In this document: one piece after another, positions 48,852 to 57,213 of the stretch
Layout: each line of letters starts with the position of its first letter
How positions within the stretch are numbered: the first letter of the stretch is position 1
Assembly (NCBI RefSeq): GCF_004297125.1
Contig: NZ_SCVD01000040.1
Coordinates: 1-64,000 of the forward strand
Source: Phenylobacterium sp.
GTDB taxonomy: Bacteria; Pseudomonadota; Alphaproteobacteria; Caulobacterales; Caulobacteraceae
DNA: 64,000 nucleotides
Direction of reading: 5' to 3'
Made by a program: the position numbers and the translations under genes
The notes under the pieces: model-generated
Seen by the model: the letters and a program-made list of their open reading frames with translations, nothing else
What the model was told of the DNA's origin: nothing
Database searches by the model: none

Positions 48852-51776
48852 ATGGCCGACGACGCCGATAAATCCTCCGTTCAAGTCAAAGAGGGCCGCG
48901 ACTACCGCGAGACCGTCTTCCTCCCGGACACGCCCTTCCCCATGCGCGCAGGCCTGCCGCAGAAGGAGCCGCAGATCCTGGCGAAGTGGGCCGAGCTGGA
49001 TCTCTACAACGCCATCCGCGCTGAGCGGCAGCGGGCCGGAGCGCCGCTGTTCGTGCTGCACGACGGCCCGCCCTACGCCAACGGGGCGATCCACATCGGC
49101 CACGCCCTGCAGAAGACCCTGAAGGACTTCGTGGTCCGATCGCGGTTCCTGCTGGGCTTCGACGTCGACTACGTCCCCGGCTGGGACTGCCATGGCCTGC
49201 CGATCGAGTGGCAGATCGAGAAGGAACTGAAGGAGAAGGGCCGCCGCAAGGACGACGTCTCCAAGGCCGAGTTCCGCACCCTCTGCCGCGACTACGCCGG
49301 CAAGTGGATCGACGTACAGCGCGACGGCTTCAAGCGCTTGGGCGTGCTGGGCGACTGGCCGAACCGCTACGCCACCATGGACTATTCGAGCGAGGCCGCG
49401 ATCGTGGCCGAGTTCCACAAGTTCGTGGCCTCGGGCCAGCTTTACCGCGGCTCCAAGCCGGTGATGTGGAGCCCGGTGGAGCGCACCGCCCTGGCCGACG
49501 CCGAGGTCGAGTACCACGACCACGTCAGCCCCACGATCTGGGTGAAGTTCCCGGTGGTGGAAGGCAGCGACGCGGCCCGCGGCGCCTCGGTGGTGATCTG
49601 GACGACCACGCCCTGGACCATCCCCGCCAACCGGGCGGTCAGCTACAACGAGGCCATCGACTACGCCGTCTACCAGGTCGAGGCCATGGAAGAGGGCCTG
49701 GAGTTCGAGCCCTGGGCCAAGCCGGGCGACCGGCTGATCGTGGCCGAGAAGCTGAGCGACGAGGTCTTCAAGGCCGCCAAGATCGCCAAGGCCCGCCGGG
49801 TCGAGAAGGTGGACTGCCAGGGCATGGTGCTGGAACACCCGTTGGCGGCGCTGGACACCCACTATGCCTTCCAGGTGCCGATGCTGGCCGGCGACCACGT
49901 CACCGAGGACGCGGGCACGGGCTTCGTACACACCGCGCCGGGCCATGGCGCCGACGACTATCTGGTCTGGCTGGCGCACGGCCATCGAGAGATCCCCGAC
50001 ACCGTCGATCCGGACGGCGCCTACTACCCGCACGTGCCGCTGTTCGCGGGCCTCAAGGTGCTTGAGACCGAGGGCAAGAAGGCCGGCAAGTTCGGTCCCG
50101 CCAACCCCGCGGTGATGGAAAAGCTGATCGAGGCCGGCCGCCTGCTGGCGCGCGGGCGCATGGAGCACAGCTATCCGCACTCGTGGCGCTCCAAGGCCCC
50201 GGTGATCTTCCGCAACACCCCGCAGTGGTTCATCCGCATGGACGAGCCGGTGAACACGGCGGAACTGGGCGGCCGTACCCTTCGCGAGGTCGCGCTGGAG
50301 TCCATCGAGGCCACGACCTTCTTCCCGGCCGCCGGCAAGAACCGCATCCGCTCGATGGTGGAAAGCCGCCCCGACTGGCTGATCAGCCGCCAGCGGGCCT
50401 GGGGCGCGCCCCTGGCCATGTTCGTCGACAAGGAGACGAACCAGCCGCTGCACGACCCCGAGGTCGACAAGCGCATCGTCGACGCCATCCGCGCCGAGGG
50501 CGCCGACGCCTGGTTCAACCGCCCGGACTCCGACTTCCTGGGCCAGCACGATCCCCAGCGCTTCGAAAAGGTCGAGGACATCCTCGACGTCTGGTTCGAC
50601 AGCGGCTCGACCCACGCCTTCACCCTGGAGAACCGCGCCCACACCCACTGGCCGGCGGACCTCTATCTGGAAGGCTCGGACCAGCACCGCGGCTGGTTCC
50701 AGTCCTCGCTGCTGGAGAGCTCCGGCACCCGCGGCCGCGCGCCCTACGACGCCATCCTCACCCACGGCTTCACCATGGATGAGAACGGCGAGAAGATGTC
50801 CAAGTCCAAGGGCAACACTGTCGACCCCGAGACGGTGATCCGCGAGAGCGGCGCCGAGATCATCCGCCTGTGGGCCGCGATGATCGACTACGCGGACGAC
50901 AGCCGGATCGGGAAGACGATCCTGCAGACCACCTCCGACGCCTATCGCAAGCTGCGCAACACGGTGCGCTACATGCTGGGCGCCCTGGCCGACTACTCGC
51001 CGGACGAGGCGGTGGAACTGGCCGAGATGCCGCCGCTGGAGCGCTTCATCCTGCACCGGCTGTACGAGCTCGACGCCCAGGTGCGGGCCGCCTACGAGGG
51101 CTACCTGTTCCAGGACGTGATCCGGCCGCTGACCGAGTTCTGCCAGAACGAGCTGTCGTCGCTGTTCTTCGACATCCGCAGGGACGCCCTCTACTGCGAC
51201 CAACCCTCGTCCGTCCGCCGCCGCGCGGCGCGCACGGTGATGGAGGCGGTGTTCGAGCGCCTGACCGCGTGGCTGGGCCCGCTGATCCCCTTCACCATGG
51301 AAGAGGCCTGGCTGACCCGGTACCCCGACGCCCATTCCAACGGCATGCGGGTGATCCCGGAGACGCCGGCCGAATGGCGCAACGACGCCGAGGCCGCCCG
51401 CTGGGCCAAGGTGCAGCAGGTGACCTCCGTGGTCACCGGCGCCCTGGAGGTCGAGCGGCGCGAGAAGCGGATGGGCGCGGCGCTGGAGGCCGCCCCGGTG
51501 GTCCACGTGGCCGACCCCGGCCTGCTGGCCGCCTTCGAGGGCCTGGACGCCGCCGAGGTGTTCCGCACCAGCCAGGCGACCCTGATGGCCGGCGAAGGCC
51601 CCGGTTTCAGGCTGTCCGAGGTCCCCGGCGTCTCGGTGGAGCCGCTCCGCGCCGAGGGACGGAAATGCGCCCGGTCCTGGCGGATCCTGCCCGAGGTCGG
51701 CTCCGACCCGCGCTATCCCGACCTGTCGCTGCGCGACGCCGAGGCTGTGGCGGCCTGGGACGCCGCCCGCGCATGA
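48852..51776 (+). CDS. ileS: Isoleucyl-tRNA synthetase
   Basis: Charges tRNA-Ile. The class I protein is 974 residues, with HIGH at 81-84, KMSKS at 648-652, the editing domain in between (VVIWTTTPWTIPANRAV) and the anticodon-binding domain. The C-terminal zinc site is degenerate: where most bacterial enzymes have two CxxC pairs, this protein reads KCARSW and then RYPDLSLRDA, keeping one of four cysteines. The ATG at 48852 gives the proper N-terminus. Overlaps lspA by 4 bp (ATGA). Confidence 0.97.
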   Translation: MADDADKSSVQVKEGRDYRETVFLPDTPFPMRAGLPQKEPQILAKWAELDLYNAIRAERQRAGAPLFVLHDGPPYANGAIHIGHALQKTLKDFVVRSRFLLGFDVDYVPGWDCHGLPIEWQIEKELKEKGRRKDDVSKAEFRTLCRDYAGKWIDVQRDGFKRLGVLGDWPNRYATMDYSSEAAIVAEFHKFVASGQLYRGSKPVMWSPVERTALADAEVEYHDHVSPTIWVKFPVVEGSDAARGASVVIWTTTPWTIPANRAVSYNEAIDYAVYQVEAMEEGLEFEPWAKPGDRLIVAEKLSDEVFKAAKIAKARRVEKVDCQGMVLEHPLAALDTHYAFQVPMLAGDHVTEDAGTGFVHTAPGHGADDYLVWLAHGHREIPDTVDPDGAYYPHVPLFAGLKVLETEGKKAGKFGPANPAVMEKLIEAGRLLARGRMEHSYPHSWRSKAPVIFRNTPQWFIRMDEPVNTAELGGRTLREVALESIEATTFFPAAGKNRIRSMVESRPDWLISRQRAWGAPLAMFVDKETNQPLHDPEVDKRIVDAIRAEGADAWFNRPDSDFLGQHDPQRFEKVEDILDVWFDSGSTHAFTLENRAHTHWPADLYLEGSDQHRGWFQSSLLESSGTRGRAPYDAILTHGFTMDENGEKMSKSKGNTVDPETVIRESGAEIIRLWAAMIDYADDSRIGKTILQTTSDAYRKLRNTVRYMLGALADYSPDEAVELAEMPPLERFILHRLYELDAQVRAAYEGYLFQDVIRPLTEFCQNELSSLFFDIRRDALYCDQPSSVRRRAARTVMEAVFERLTAWLGPLIPFTMEEAWLTRYPDAHSNGMRVIPETPAEWRNDAEAARWAKVQQVTSVVTGALEVERREKRMGAALEAAPVVHVADPGLLAAFEGLDAAEVFRTSQATLMAGEGPGFRLSEVPGVSVEPLRAEGRKCARSWRILPEVGSDPRYPDLSLRDAEAVAAWDAARA

Positions 51777-52291
51777 CCGAAGCCGTGCAGACCAACTCGC
51801 CCGCAGTGAAGTCCATGCGCTGGGCCGTGCGCGCCTACGCCGTCGCCGCCCTGGTCGTCGTGCTGGACCAACTCAGCAAGTACTGGATCCTCTCGGTCCT
51901 GCGCCTGCCCGAGCAGGCCTCGCACGAGGTGTTCTGGCCCTTGCAGTTCACCCGCATCTGGAACGAGGGCGTCAGCTTCGGCCTGCTGCAGGCCCAGCAC
52001 GACCTGGTCCGCTGGGGCCTGGTCGTGTTCTCGCTGGGCGTCGCGGGCCTGCTGGCCGCCTGGGCGCGCAGCCAGACGCGGCTGCTGCCGGCGCTGGGCC
52101 TTGGCCTGGTGATCGGCGGCGCGATCGGCAACGCCATCGACCGGGCGCGGTTCGGGGCGGTGGTCGATTTCATCGACGTCCAGCGGCTGGGCTTCTTCCC
52201 CTGGATCTTCAACATCGCTGACAGCGGCATCACCATCGGGGTGATCCTGCTCCTGCTCGACAGCCTGCGGCCGCAACGCCCTGCCGCATAG
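51773..52291 (+). CDS. lspA: Lipoprotein signal peptidase (signal peptidase II)
   Basis: Inner-membrane aspartyl protease that cuts prolipoprotein signals. The 172 residues have four transmembrane helices and catalytic aspartates Asp132 (in GAVVDFIDV) and Asp150 (in FNIADSGITIG). NEGVSFGLL and GGAIGNAIDRARFG are family signatures. The ATG overlaps the ileS stop (ATGA), the common ileS-lspA pairing. A lipoprotein (BamF-like) gene follows. Confidence 0.96.
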   Translation: MTEAVQTNSPAVKSMRWAVRAYAVAALVVVLDQLSKYWILSVLRLPEQASHEVFWPLQFTRIWNEGVSFGLLQAQHDLVRWGLVVFSLGVAGLLAAWARSQTRLLPALGLGLVIGGAIGNAIDRARFGAVVDFIDVQRLGFFPWIFNIADSGITIGVILLLLDSLRPQRPAA

Positions 52292-52364
52292 CGTTGGCTG
52301 TTGGATGCGATTAAGGTATCTCCTCACTATTCCGGCCGGGGGGCCGAAGGAGTCTTCTACGTTC

Positions 52365-52922
52365 ATGAGCTTCAATCGCGTGATCGTTGCGACCGCCCTG
52401 GTCGCGGCTGCCGGGCTCGCTGGCTGCCAGTCGACCCAGAAGGCCCTTGGCATGACCAAGGTGACCCCCGACGAATTCCGGATCGTCACCAAGGCTCCGC
52501 TGGTCGTCCCGCCCGACTACGCCCTGCGCCCGCCGGCGCCCGGTGAGCCGCGCCCGCAGGAGCTGCAGCCCGAAAGCGCCGCCCGCAACGCCCTGCTGGG
52601 CCAGCGCGAGGCCGAGCAGCGGTCCGACGGCGAGAAGATGCTGGTCGCCAAGGCCGGCGCCGAAAAGGCCGACCCGCTGGTGCGCTACGTGGTCGACGAC
52701 GAGTTCGGCGACATCTCCCACAAGGAAAAGAGCTTCGCCGACCGGGTGATGTTCTGGAAGAAGGACGACGCGGCGACGCCCCAGCAGACCGCCGCCCTCG
52801 ACAATTCCAACACGCCCGTCGATGCGGCCGCCGAAAAGGAACGCATCGCCAAGCTGACCGGCGACAAGCCGATCACCATCCAGCGCGACGCCAAGTCCCG
52901 CATCAAGCTGCCGGGGCTGTAG
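52365..52922 (+). CDS. bamF: BamF-type lipoprotein (DUF3035)
   Basis: A 185-residue outer-membrane lipoprotein. The signal ends in the lipobox LAGC (Cys21), followed by TKVTPDEFRIVTKAPLVVPPDYALRPPAPGEPRPQ, the conserved block of DUF3035 that defines BamF, an alphaproteobacterial subunit of the outer-membrane assembly (BAM) complex. The rest is charged and probably disordered. It lies 73 bp after lspA, a conserved position. The gene name rests on recognition of the family block. Confidence 0.8.
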   Translation: MSFNRVIVATALVAAAGLAGCQSTQKALGMTKVTPDEFRIVTKAPLVVPPDYALRPPAPGEPRPQELQPESAARNALLGQREAEQRSDGEKMLVAKAGAEKADPLVRYVVDDEFGDISHKEKSFADRVMFWKKDDAATPQQTAALDNSNTPVDAAAEKERIAKLTGDKPITIQRDAKSRIKLPGL

Positions 52923-52933
52923 GCCGCTGAGCC

Positions 52934-53077
52934 CATCCCTCCTCTTCAGGGGAGGGTGGCCGAGGCGCAGCCTCGGACGGGTGGGGGTGTCGGGCTCAGG
53001 CTCAGCGCTCAGCGTTTGAACGCCCTTCCCCACCCTGGCCGCTTCGCGGCCTGTCCCTCCCCTGAAGAGGAGGGATG
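52934..53077. repeat. Long inverted repeat between convergent genes (family R3)
   Basis: Perfect 23-bp inverted arms lie at 52934-52956 and 53055-53077 (CATCCCTCCTCTTC at the outer end, AGGGGAGGG at the inner end). Further pairs inside include CGAGGCGCAGCCTCG and GGCCGCTTCGCGGCC hairpins and a GGGTGGGG / CCCCACCC pair, so the whole 144 bp can fold as one long cruciform. It differs in sequence from R1. Probably stops transcription from both sides. Confidence 0.85.
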
Positions 53078-53081
53078 ACTT

Positions 53082-54053
53082 TCACTCTTCCCCCGGCGTC
53101 TTCACCGTGAAGCCCTGGGCCCGCAGACGTTCCAGCACCCCGTTCTGCGCCAGCAGCGGCCGCAGCGGCACGAGCGCGATGGCGTGCCCCGGCGTCTTCA
53201 GGGCCCCCGCGATCGCCGCCGCTTCGTCGGCCTTGGTGCGCTCGTCGTAGCTACGCCCGCCGCTGATGACCGCCAGGCAGCGCTCGTAGGTCCGCTCGTT
53301 CTGCAAGGCGCCCTCGACGTCGCCCTGGGCCCAGGCGCGGGCGGCCGCCAGGGTGACGCCCGGCCCGGCCTCGGCCTGGGCCAGCACCTCGTCGAAACAG
53401 ATCCGCCCCGTGGACGCCGGGGTGCGGAGGATGCCGCCCAGCTGCGGCCCCAGGTCATAGCTCTTCTCGATCACCTTCACGCCCTTCCGCTGGGCCAGCA
53501 GCCGGACTAGCTTGGCCGGGTCCATGTTGGTGAGCTGGGAGCGGTCGCGGTAGTCGATGGCCAGTTGCACGCCGGCCGCCAGGGGGTTGTTGGTGTCGTA
53601 GCGCCTGGCGTCCTGGCCCAGGCGGTTGCGGACCGCCACGAAGCGGGCGCGCGTGCCGGCGTCCAACCGCTGCTCGAACGGCCCGCCGGCCTTCAGACGC
53701 ATCAGGTTGAAGGCCGTGCCCAGGGAGCCGCCCACCTTGGCCCGCACGTTCACGAACGGCAGGATGACCACATTGGCGCCCTTCAGCCGGCGCTCGAAGA
53801 TCGCCCGGTCCCATTCCATCCGCTTGGGCGCCAGCGAGGGCACGCCCAGGACATAGACCGTGGTGTCGGCGTCCGAGACCCGCCACCAGGCCGGGCCGGG
53901 CAGGCGGCCGTGGACCACCAGTTCCTCCACCAGGGTCGCGTCCGGATCGTCGATGGTCGGCCTTGGGGGCGTCGGAGCCAGCGGCGCCTGGGCGGCGGCC
54001 GGAAGGGCCGCGAGCACCAGGATCGCGGCGAGGGAGGCGAGGCGATTCAGCAC
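53082..54053 (-). CDS. TraB/GumN-like exported protein
   Basis: A 323-residue protein with a signal peptide (about 1-22, AAAQ). The mature part has the TraB/GumN layout: PAWWRVSDADTTVYVLGVP early, long helical middle, CLAVISGGRSYDERTKADE and a final HAIALVPLRPLLAQNGVLERLRAQGFTV. The usual GTxH motif after the first strand is replaced by GVPS, so catalysis by a metal-type TraB mechanism is doubtful. Convergent with bamF across an inverted repeat. Confidence 0.78.
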   Translation of the reverse strand: MLNRLASLAAILVLAALPAAAQAPLAPTPPRPTIDDPDATLVEELVVHGRLPGPAWWRVSDADTTVYVLGVPSLAPKRMEWDRAIFERRLKGANVVILPFVNVRAKVGGSLGTAFNLMRLKAGGPFEQRLDAGTRARFVAVRNRLGQDARRYDTNNPLAAGVQLAIDYRDRSQLTNMDPAKLVRLLAQRKGVKVIEKSYDLGPQLGGILRTPASTGRICFDEVLAQAEAGPGVTLAAARAWAQGDVEGALQNERTYERCLAVISGGRSYDERTKADEAAAIAGALKTPGHAIALVPLRPLLAQNGVLERLRAQGFTVKTPGEE

Positions 54054-54101
54054 GGGCGGGAGACTCCTTGGAATCGTACTATGTAGGATGGTCTAGCCGC
54101 C

Positions 54102-55946
54102 ATGCCGATCCGCCGCCTCCCGCCCGAACTGATCAACCGCATCGCCGCCGGCGAGGTGGTGGAACGCCCTGCCAGCGCGGTCAAGGAACTGGTGGAGAAC
54201 GCCCTCGACGCCGGCGCCTCCGAGATCCAGGTCCAGGCCGATGGCGGGGGTCTCACCCGCATCCTGGTGGCCGATGATGGCAATGGTCTGGCTTCCGACC
54301 AGCTGCCCCTCGCCGTGGAGCGCCACGCCACCTCCAAGCTCAATCCCGGGGAGGACGGCGAGTACGACCTGCTGCGGATCGCCACCATGGGCTTCCGGGG
54401 CGAGGCCCTGCCCTCCATCGGCTCCGTGTCGCGCCTGTCGATCACCAGCCGCGCCAAAGGCCTGGCCGACGCGCACGCGATCTTCGTGGAAGGCGGCGCG
54501 GTGGGCGCGGTCGCCCCGGCCGGCTTCCCCGGACCGCATGGGGCGCGGGTGGAGGTGCGCGACCTCTTCTACGCCACCCCGGCGCGGCTGAAGTTCATGA
54601 AGTCCGAGCGCTCGGAAACCCAGGCCATCGCCGAGGAGCTGAAGCGCCAGGCCATGGCGCACGAGGCGGTGGGCTTCGCCCTCGACATCGACGGCCGCCG
54701 CACCCTGCGCCTGCCCGCCGAGTCCCCGGGCGACGAGGGCCGCCTCGCGCGCCTGGGCGCGGTCATGGGCCGCGAGTTCTCCGAGAACGCGCTGCTCATC
54801 GACCACGAGCGCGAAGGCGTGCGGCTATCAGGCTACGCCGGCCTGCCCACCTACAACCGGGGCAACGCGGCGCATCAGTACCTCTTCGTCAACGGCCGGC
54901 CGGTCCGCGACCGCCTGCTGCAGGGGGCGCTCCGCGGCGCCTACGCCGACTTCCTGGCCCGCGACCGCCACCCGGCCTGCGCCCTCTACATCGAGCTGGA
55001 CGCCGGGCTCGTCGACGTGAACGTCCACCCCGCCAAGGCCGAGGTACGGTTCCGCGATCCGGGGCTGGTGCGCGGCCTGATCGTCAGCGGCCTGCGCCAT
55101 TCCCTGGCCGGCGCCGGGCACCGCGCCTCGACCACCGTCTCGATGGCGGCGCTGGGCGGTTTCCGGCCGCAGGGCCTGCCCTATCCGGCCGCACGGCCCT
55201 CGGGTGGCGGGTTTTCGGCCTGGAGCGCCGGCGGCTGGCCCGCCGCCGCGGCCGCCGTCTCCCAGGCCATCCCTGGCCTCTCCGAGGTCTCGGCCCGCGC
55301 CGAGGACGCCTGGCAGCCGGGCGTCGCCGAGCCCGCCAGCGCCGCGCCCGTCTTCGACCCCGTGGACTATCCGCTGGGCGCCGCCCGGGCCCAGGTTCAC
55401 GAGACCTACATCGTCGCCCAAACCCGCGATGGCGTGGTCATCGTCGACCAGCACGCCGCCCACGAGCGCCTGGTCTACGAGCGGATGAAGGGCGAACTGG
55501 CCGAGGGCGGCGTCGCCCGCCAGGCTCTGCTGCTGCCCGAGGTCGTCGAGTTGGACCCCGCCGAAGCCGACCGCGTCGTGGCCCGGGCCGACGAACTGGC
55601 GGCGCTGGGACTGACGATCGAGCCGTTCGGCCCTGGCGCGATCCTGGTGCGCGAGGTCCCGGCCCTGCTGGGCGAGACCGACGCCGCCGGCCTGATCCGC
55701 GACATCGCCGACGACCTGGCCGAGAACGGCCAGGCCCTGGCGCTCAAGGAACGGCTGGAGGAGGTCTGTTCCACCATGGCCTGCCACGGCTCGGTCCGCG
55801 CCGGCCGCCGCCTGACGGCGCCCGAGATGAACGCCCTGCTCCGCCAGATGGAAGCCACGCCCCACTCCGGCCAGTGCAACCACGGCCGCCCGACCTACGT
55901 CGAACTCAAGCTCGCCGACATCGAGCGGCTGTTCGGGCGGCGTTAG
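54102..55946 (+). CDS. mutL: DNA mismatch repair protein MutL
   Basis: GHKL ATPase that couples MutS to downstream repair steps. The 614 residues begin MPIRRLPPELINRIAAGEVVERP, with GFRGEALPSI and the NVHPAKAEVRF block. The C-terminal domain carries the endonuclease motif DQHA-x2-E-x4-E (Asp449, Glu455, Glu460), so this MutL should nick DNA itself, as expected where MutH is absent. A proline/alanine-rich linker separates the domains. Stop overlaps the MerR stop in TTAG. Confidence 0.97.
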   Translation: MPIRRLPPELINRIAAGEVVERPASAVKELVENALDAGASEIQVQADGGGLTRILVADDGNGLASDQLPLAVERHATSKLNPGEDGEYDLLRIATMGFRGEALPSIGSVSRLSITSRAKGLADAHAIFVEGGAVGAVAPAGFPGPHGARVEVRDLFYATPARLKFMKSERSETQAIAEELKRQAMAHEAVGFALDIDGRRTLRLPAESPGDEGRLARLGAVMGREFSENALLIDHEREGVRLSGYAGLPTYNRGNAAHQYLFVNGRPVRDRLLQGALRGAYADFLARDRHPACALYIELDAGLVDVNVHPAKAEVRFRDPGLVRGLIVSGLRHSLAGAGHRASTTVSMAALGGFRPQGLPYPAARPSGGGFSAWSAGGWPAAAAAVSQAIPGLSEVSARAEDAWQPGVAEPASAAPVFDPVDYPLGAARAQVHETYIVAQTRDGVVIVDQHAAHERLVYERMKGELAEGGVARQALLLPEVVELDPAEADRVVARADELAALGLTIEPFGPGAILVREVPALLGETDAAGLIRDIADDLAENGQALALKERLEEVCSTMACHGSVRAGRRLTAPEMNALLRQMEATPHSGQCNHGRPTYVELKLADIERLFGRR

Positions 55947-56716
55947 GTCAGCTCTCGCTCCGCGAACGCCAGCATCGCCGCCTGCAGGTACTCCGTCATC
56001 CCGGCCGCCTGGGCCTCGTAGCGGGCGTGGAAGTCCGGGTGTTCGCCGTAGAGCGCCGCGAGGTTCTTGTAGGCCGCCCGCGTGACCGGCTGCGGCCACT
56101 GGTTGGCGATCCAGTCGCGGTGGCGGCCGGTCAGCGCCTGTACAGGCGCGCTGTCGGCCGGCAGGCCATCGGCCAGCGCGCAGACGAACCCGGCCTCGAT
56201 CCCCGCGATCTCGGCCTGGGCGGCGTCGAAGTCCGCCTGCTTCCAGTCCTTCTGCACCGTCTTCACCGCGTCGATGGATTTCCGGATTTCTGGCCCATAG
56301 CGGTCGACCAGCCACGCCTCCTGCTTCGCCTGCTTTTCGGGATCGAAGCCCCGGTACATCGCCTTGTCGTCCATCGTGGTCGCTCCCTGCAAAGCGGCGA
56401 GGGTGTCGTCGATCGTCCGGACCAGCCGCCGCGTGCGCCGCGCCTGGGCCTGGAGCCGCGTCCGGTGCGCCGTCAGCGCCGCCACCCGATCGAAGTCGGG
56501 CGCGTCCAGCACCCGCCCAATCTCGTCCAGCGGGAAGCCGAGCTCCCGGTGGAACAGGATCTGCTGCAGGCGCAAGAGCTCGTCCTTGCCGTAGTAGCGG
56601 TAGCCATTGGCGCCGACGTCCGCCGGCTTGAGCAGCCCGATGTCGTCGTAGTGATGCAGCGTCCGGACGCTCACGCCCGACAGCTTCGCCACCTCGCTGA
56701 CCGTATAGCCGCCCAC
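55943..56716 (-). CDS. MerR-family regulator with TipAS effector domain
   Basis: A 257-residue activator. The N-terminal MerR domain reads YTVSEVAKLSGVSVRTLHHYDDIGLLKPA, followed by the dimerisation helix and a C-terminal TipAS-like helical domain (AKQEAWLVDRYGPEIRKSIDAVKT, HRDWIANQWPQPVTRAAYKNLAALYGEHPDF). TipAS domains bind thiopeptide-like or other hydrophobic drugs. The start is GTG at 56716. A direct target, such as an efflux gene, is not adjacent. Confidence 0.9.
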   Translation of the reverse strand: MGGYTVSEVAKLSGVSVRTLHHYDDIGLLKPADVGANGYRYYGKDELLRLQQILFHRELGFPLDEIGRVLDAPDFDRVAALTAHRTRLQAQARRTRRLVRTIDDTLAALQGATTMDDKAMYRGFDPEKQAKQEAWLVDRYGPEIRKSIDAVKTVQKDWKQADFDAAQAEIAGIEAGFVCALADGLPADSAPVQALTGRHRDWIANQWPQPVTRAAYKNLAALYGEHPDFHARYEAQAAGMTEYLQAAMLAFAERELT

Positions 56717-56802
56717 CGTTCGTCGTTCCCTCTGCCAATGGCGGGATCAGTCAGGCCTCACGCCGCGTTAGGGTCAATCACCCCATGGCACGGAGCGAAC
56801 GG

Positions 56803-57213
56803 ATGGAACTCCACACCGGCCGGATGATCGATCACATCCACCTGCGGACCCAAGACCTGGACGCCTGCAAGCGCTTCTACGGCGCCATCATGGACGTTCT
56901 GGGCATCCCTTATCGAAGCGACGACAACCACTTCCAGGCCGACGAACTCTGGATCGACGCGGGCGGCCAGCACAGTCATGTCCACCTGGCGTTTCAGGCG
57001 AAGGACCGCGAGACCGTGGACCGGGTCTACAAGGCCGCCCTGGCCGCCGGCGGCAAGGACAACGGCCCGCCCGGCGAGCGCGACTACCATCCGGGATACT
57101 ACGGGGGGTTCGTCCTCGATCCGGACGGCAACAACATCGAGGCGGTCCACCACGGCCCCGCCGATCGCTCGGCCGACAGCGTGACGATCAGCTTCGAGAT
57201 GCCGAAAGCTTAA
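56803..57213 (+). CDS. VOC-superfamily protein
   Basis: A 136-residue single VOC domain: MIDHIHLRTQDLDACKRFYGAIMDVL near the N-terminus, HSHVHLAFQAKDRETV and KDNGPPGERDYHPGYYGGFVLDPDGNNIEAVHHG at the end. It is a clear relative of the VOC protein at 22279-22653. GGAGCGAACGG precedes the ATG at 56803; an in-frame ATG at 56785 would add 6 residues. Stop shared in TTAA with a histidine kinase gene. Confidence 0.87.
   Translation: MELHTGRMIDHIHLRTQDLDACKRFYGAIMDVLGIPYRSDDNHFQADELWIDAGGQHSHVHLAFQAKDRETVDRVYKAALAAGGKDNGPPGERDYHPGYYGGFVLDPDGNNIEAVHHGPADRSADSVTISFEMPKA

Noticed and set aside
48579..51506. 975-codon minus-strand open frame opposite ileS
   Set aside because: It is the antisense shadow of ileS, with low-complexity Val/His/Leu/Gly/Asp composition and no domain.
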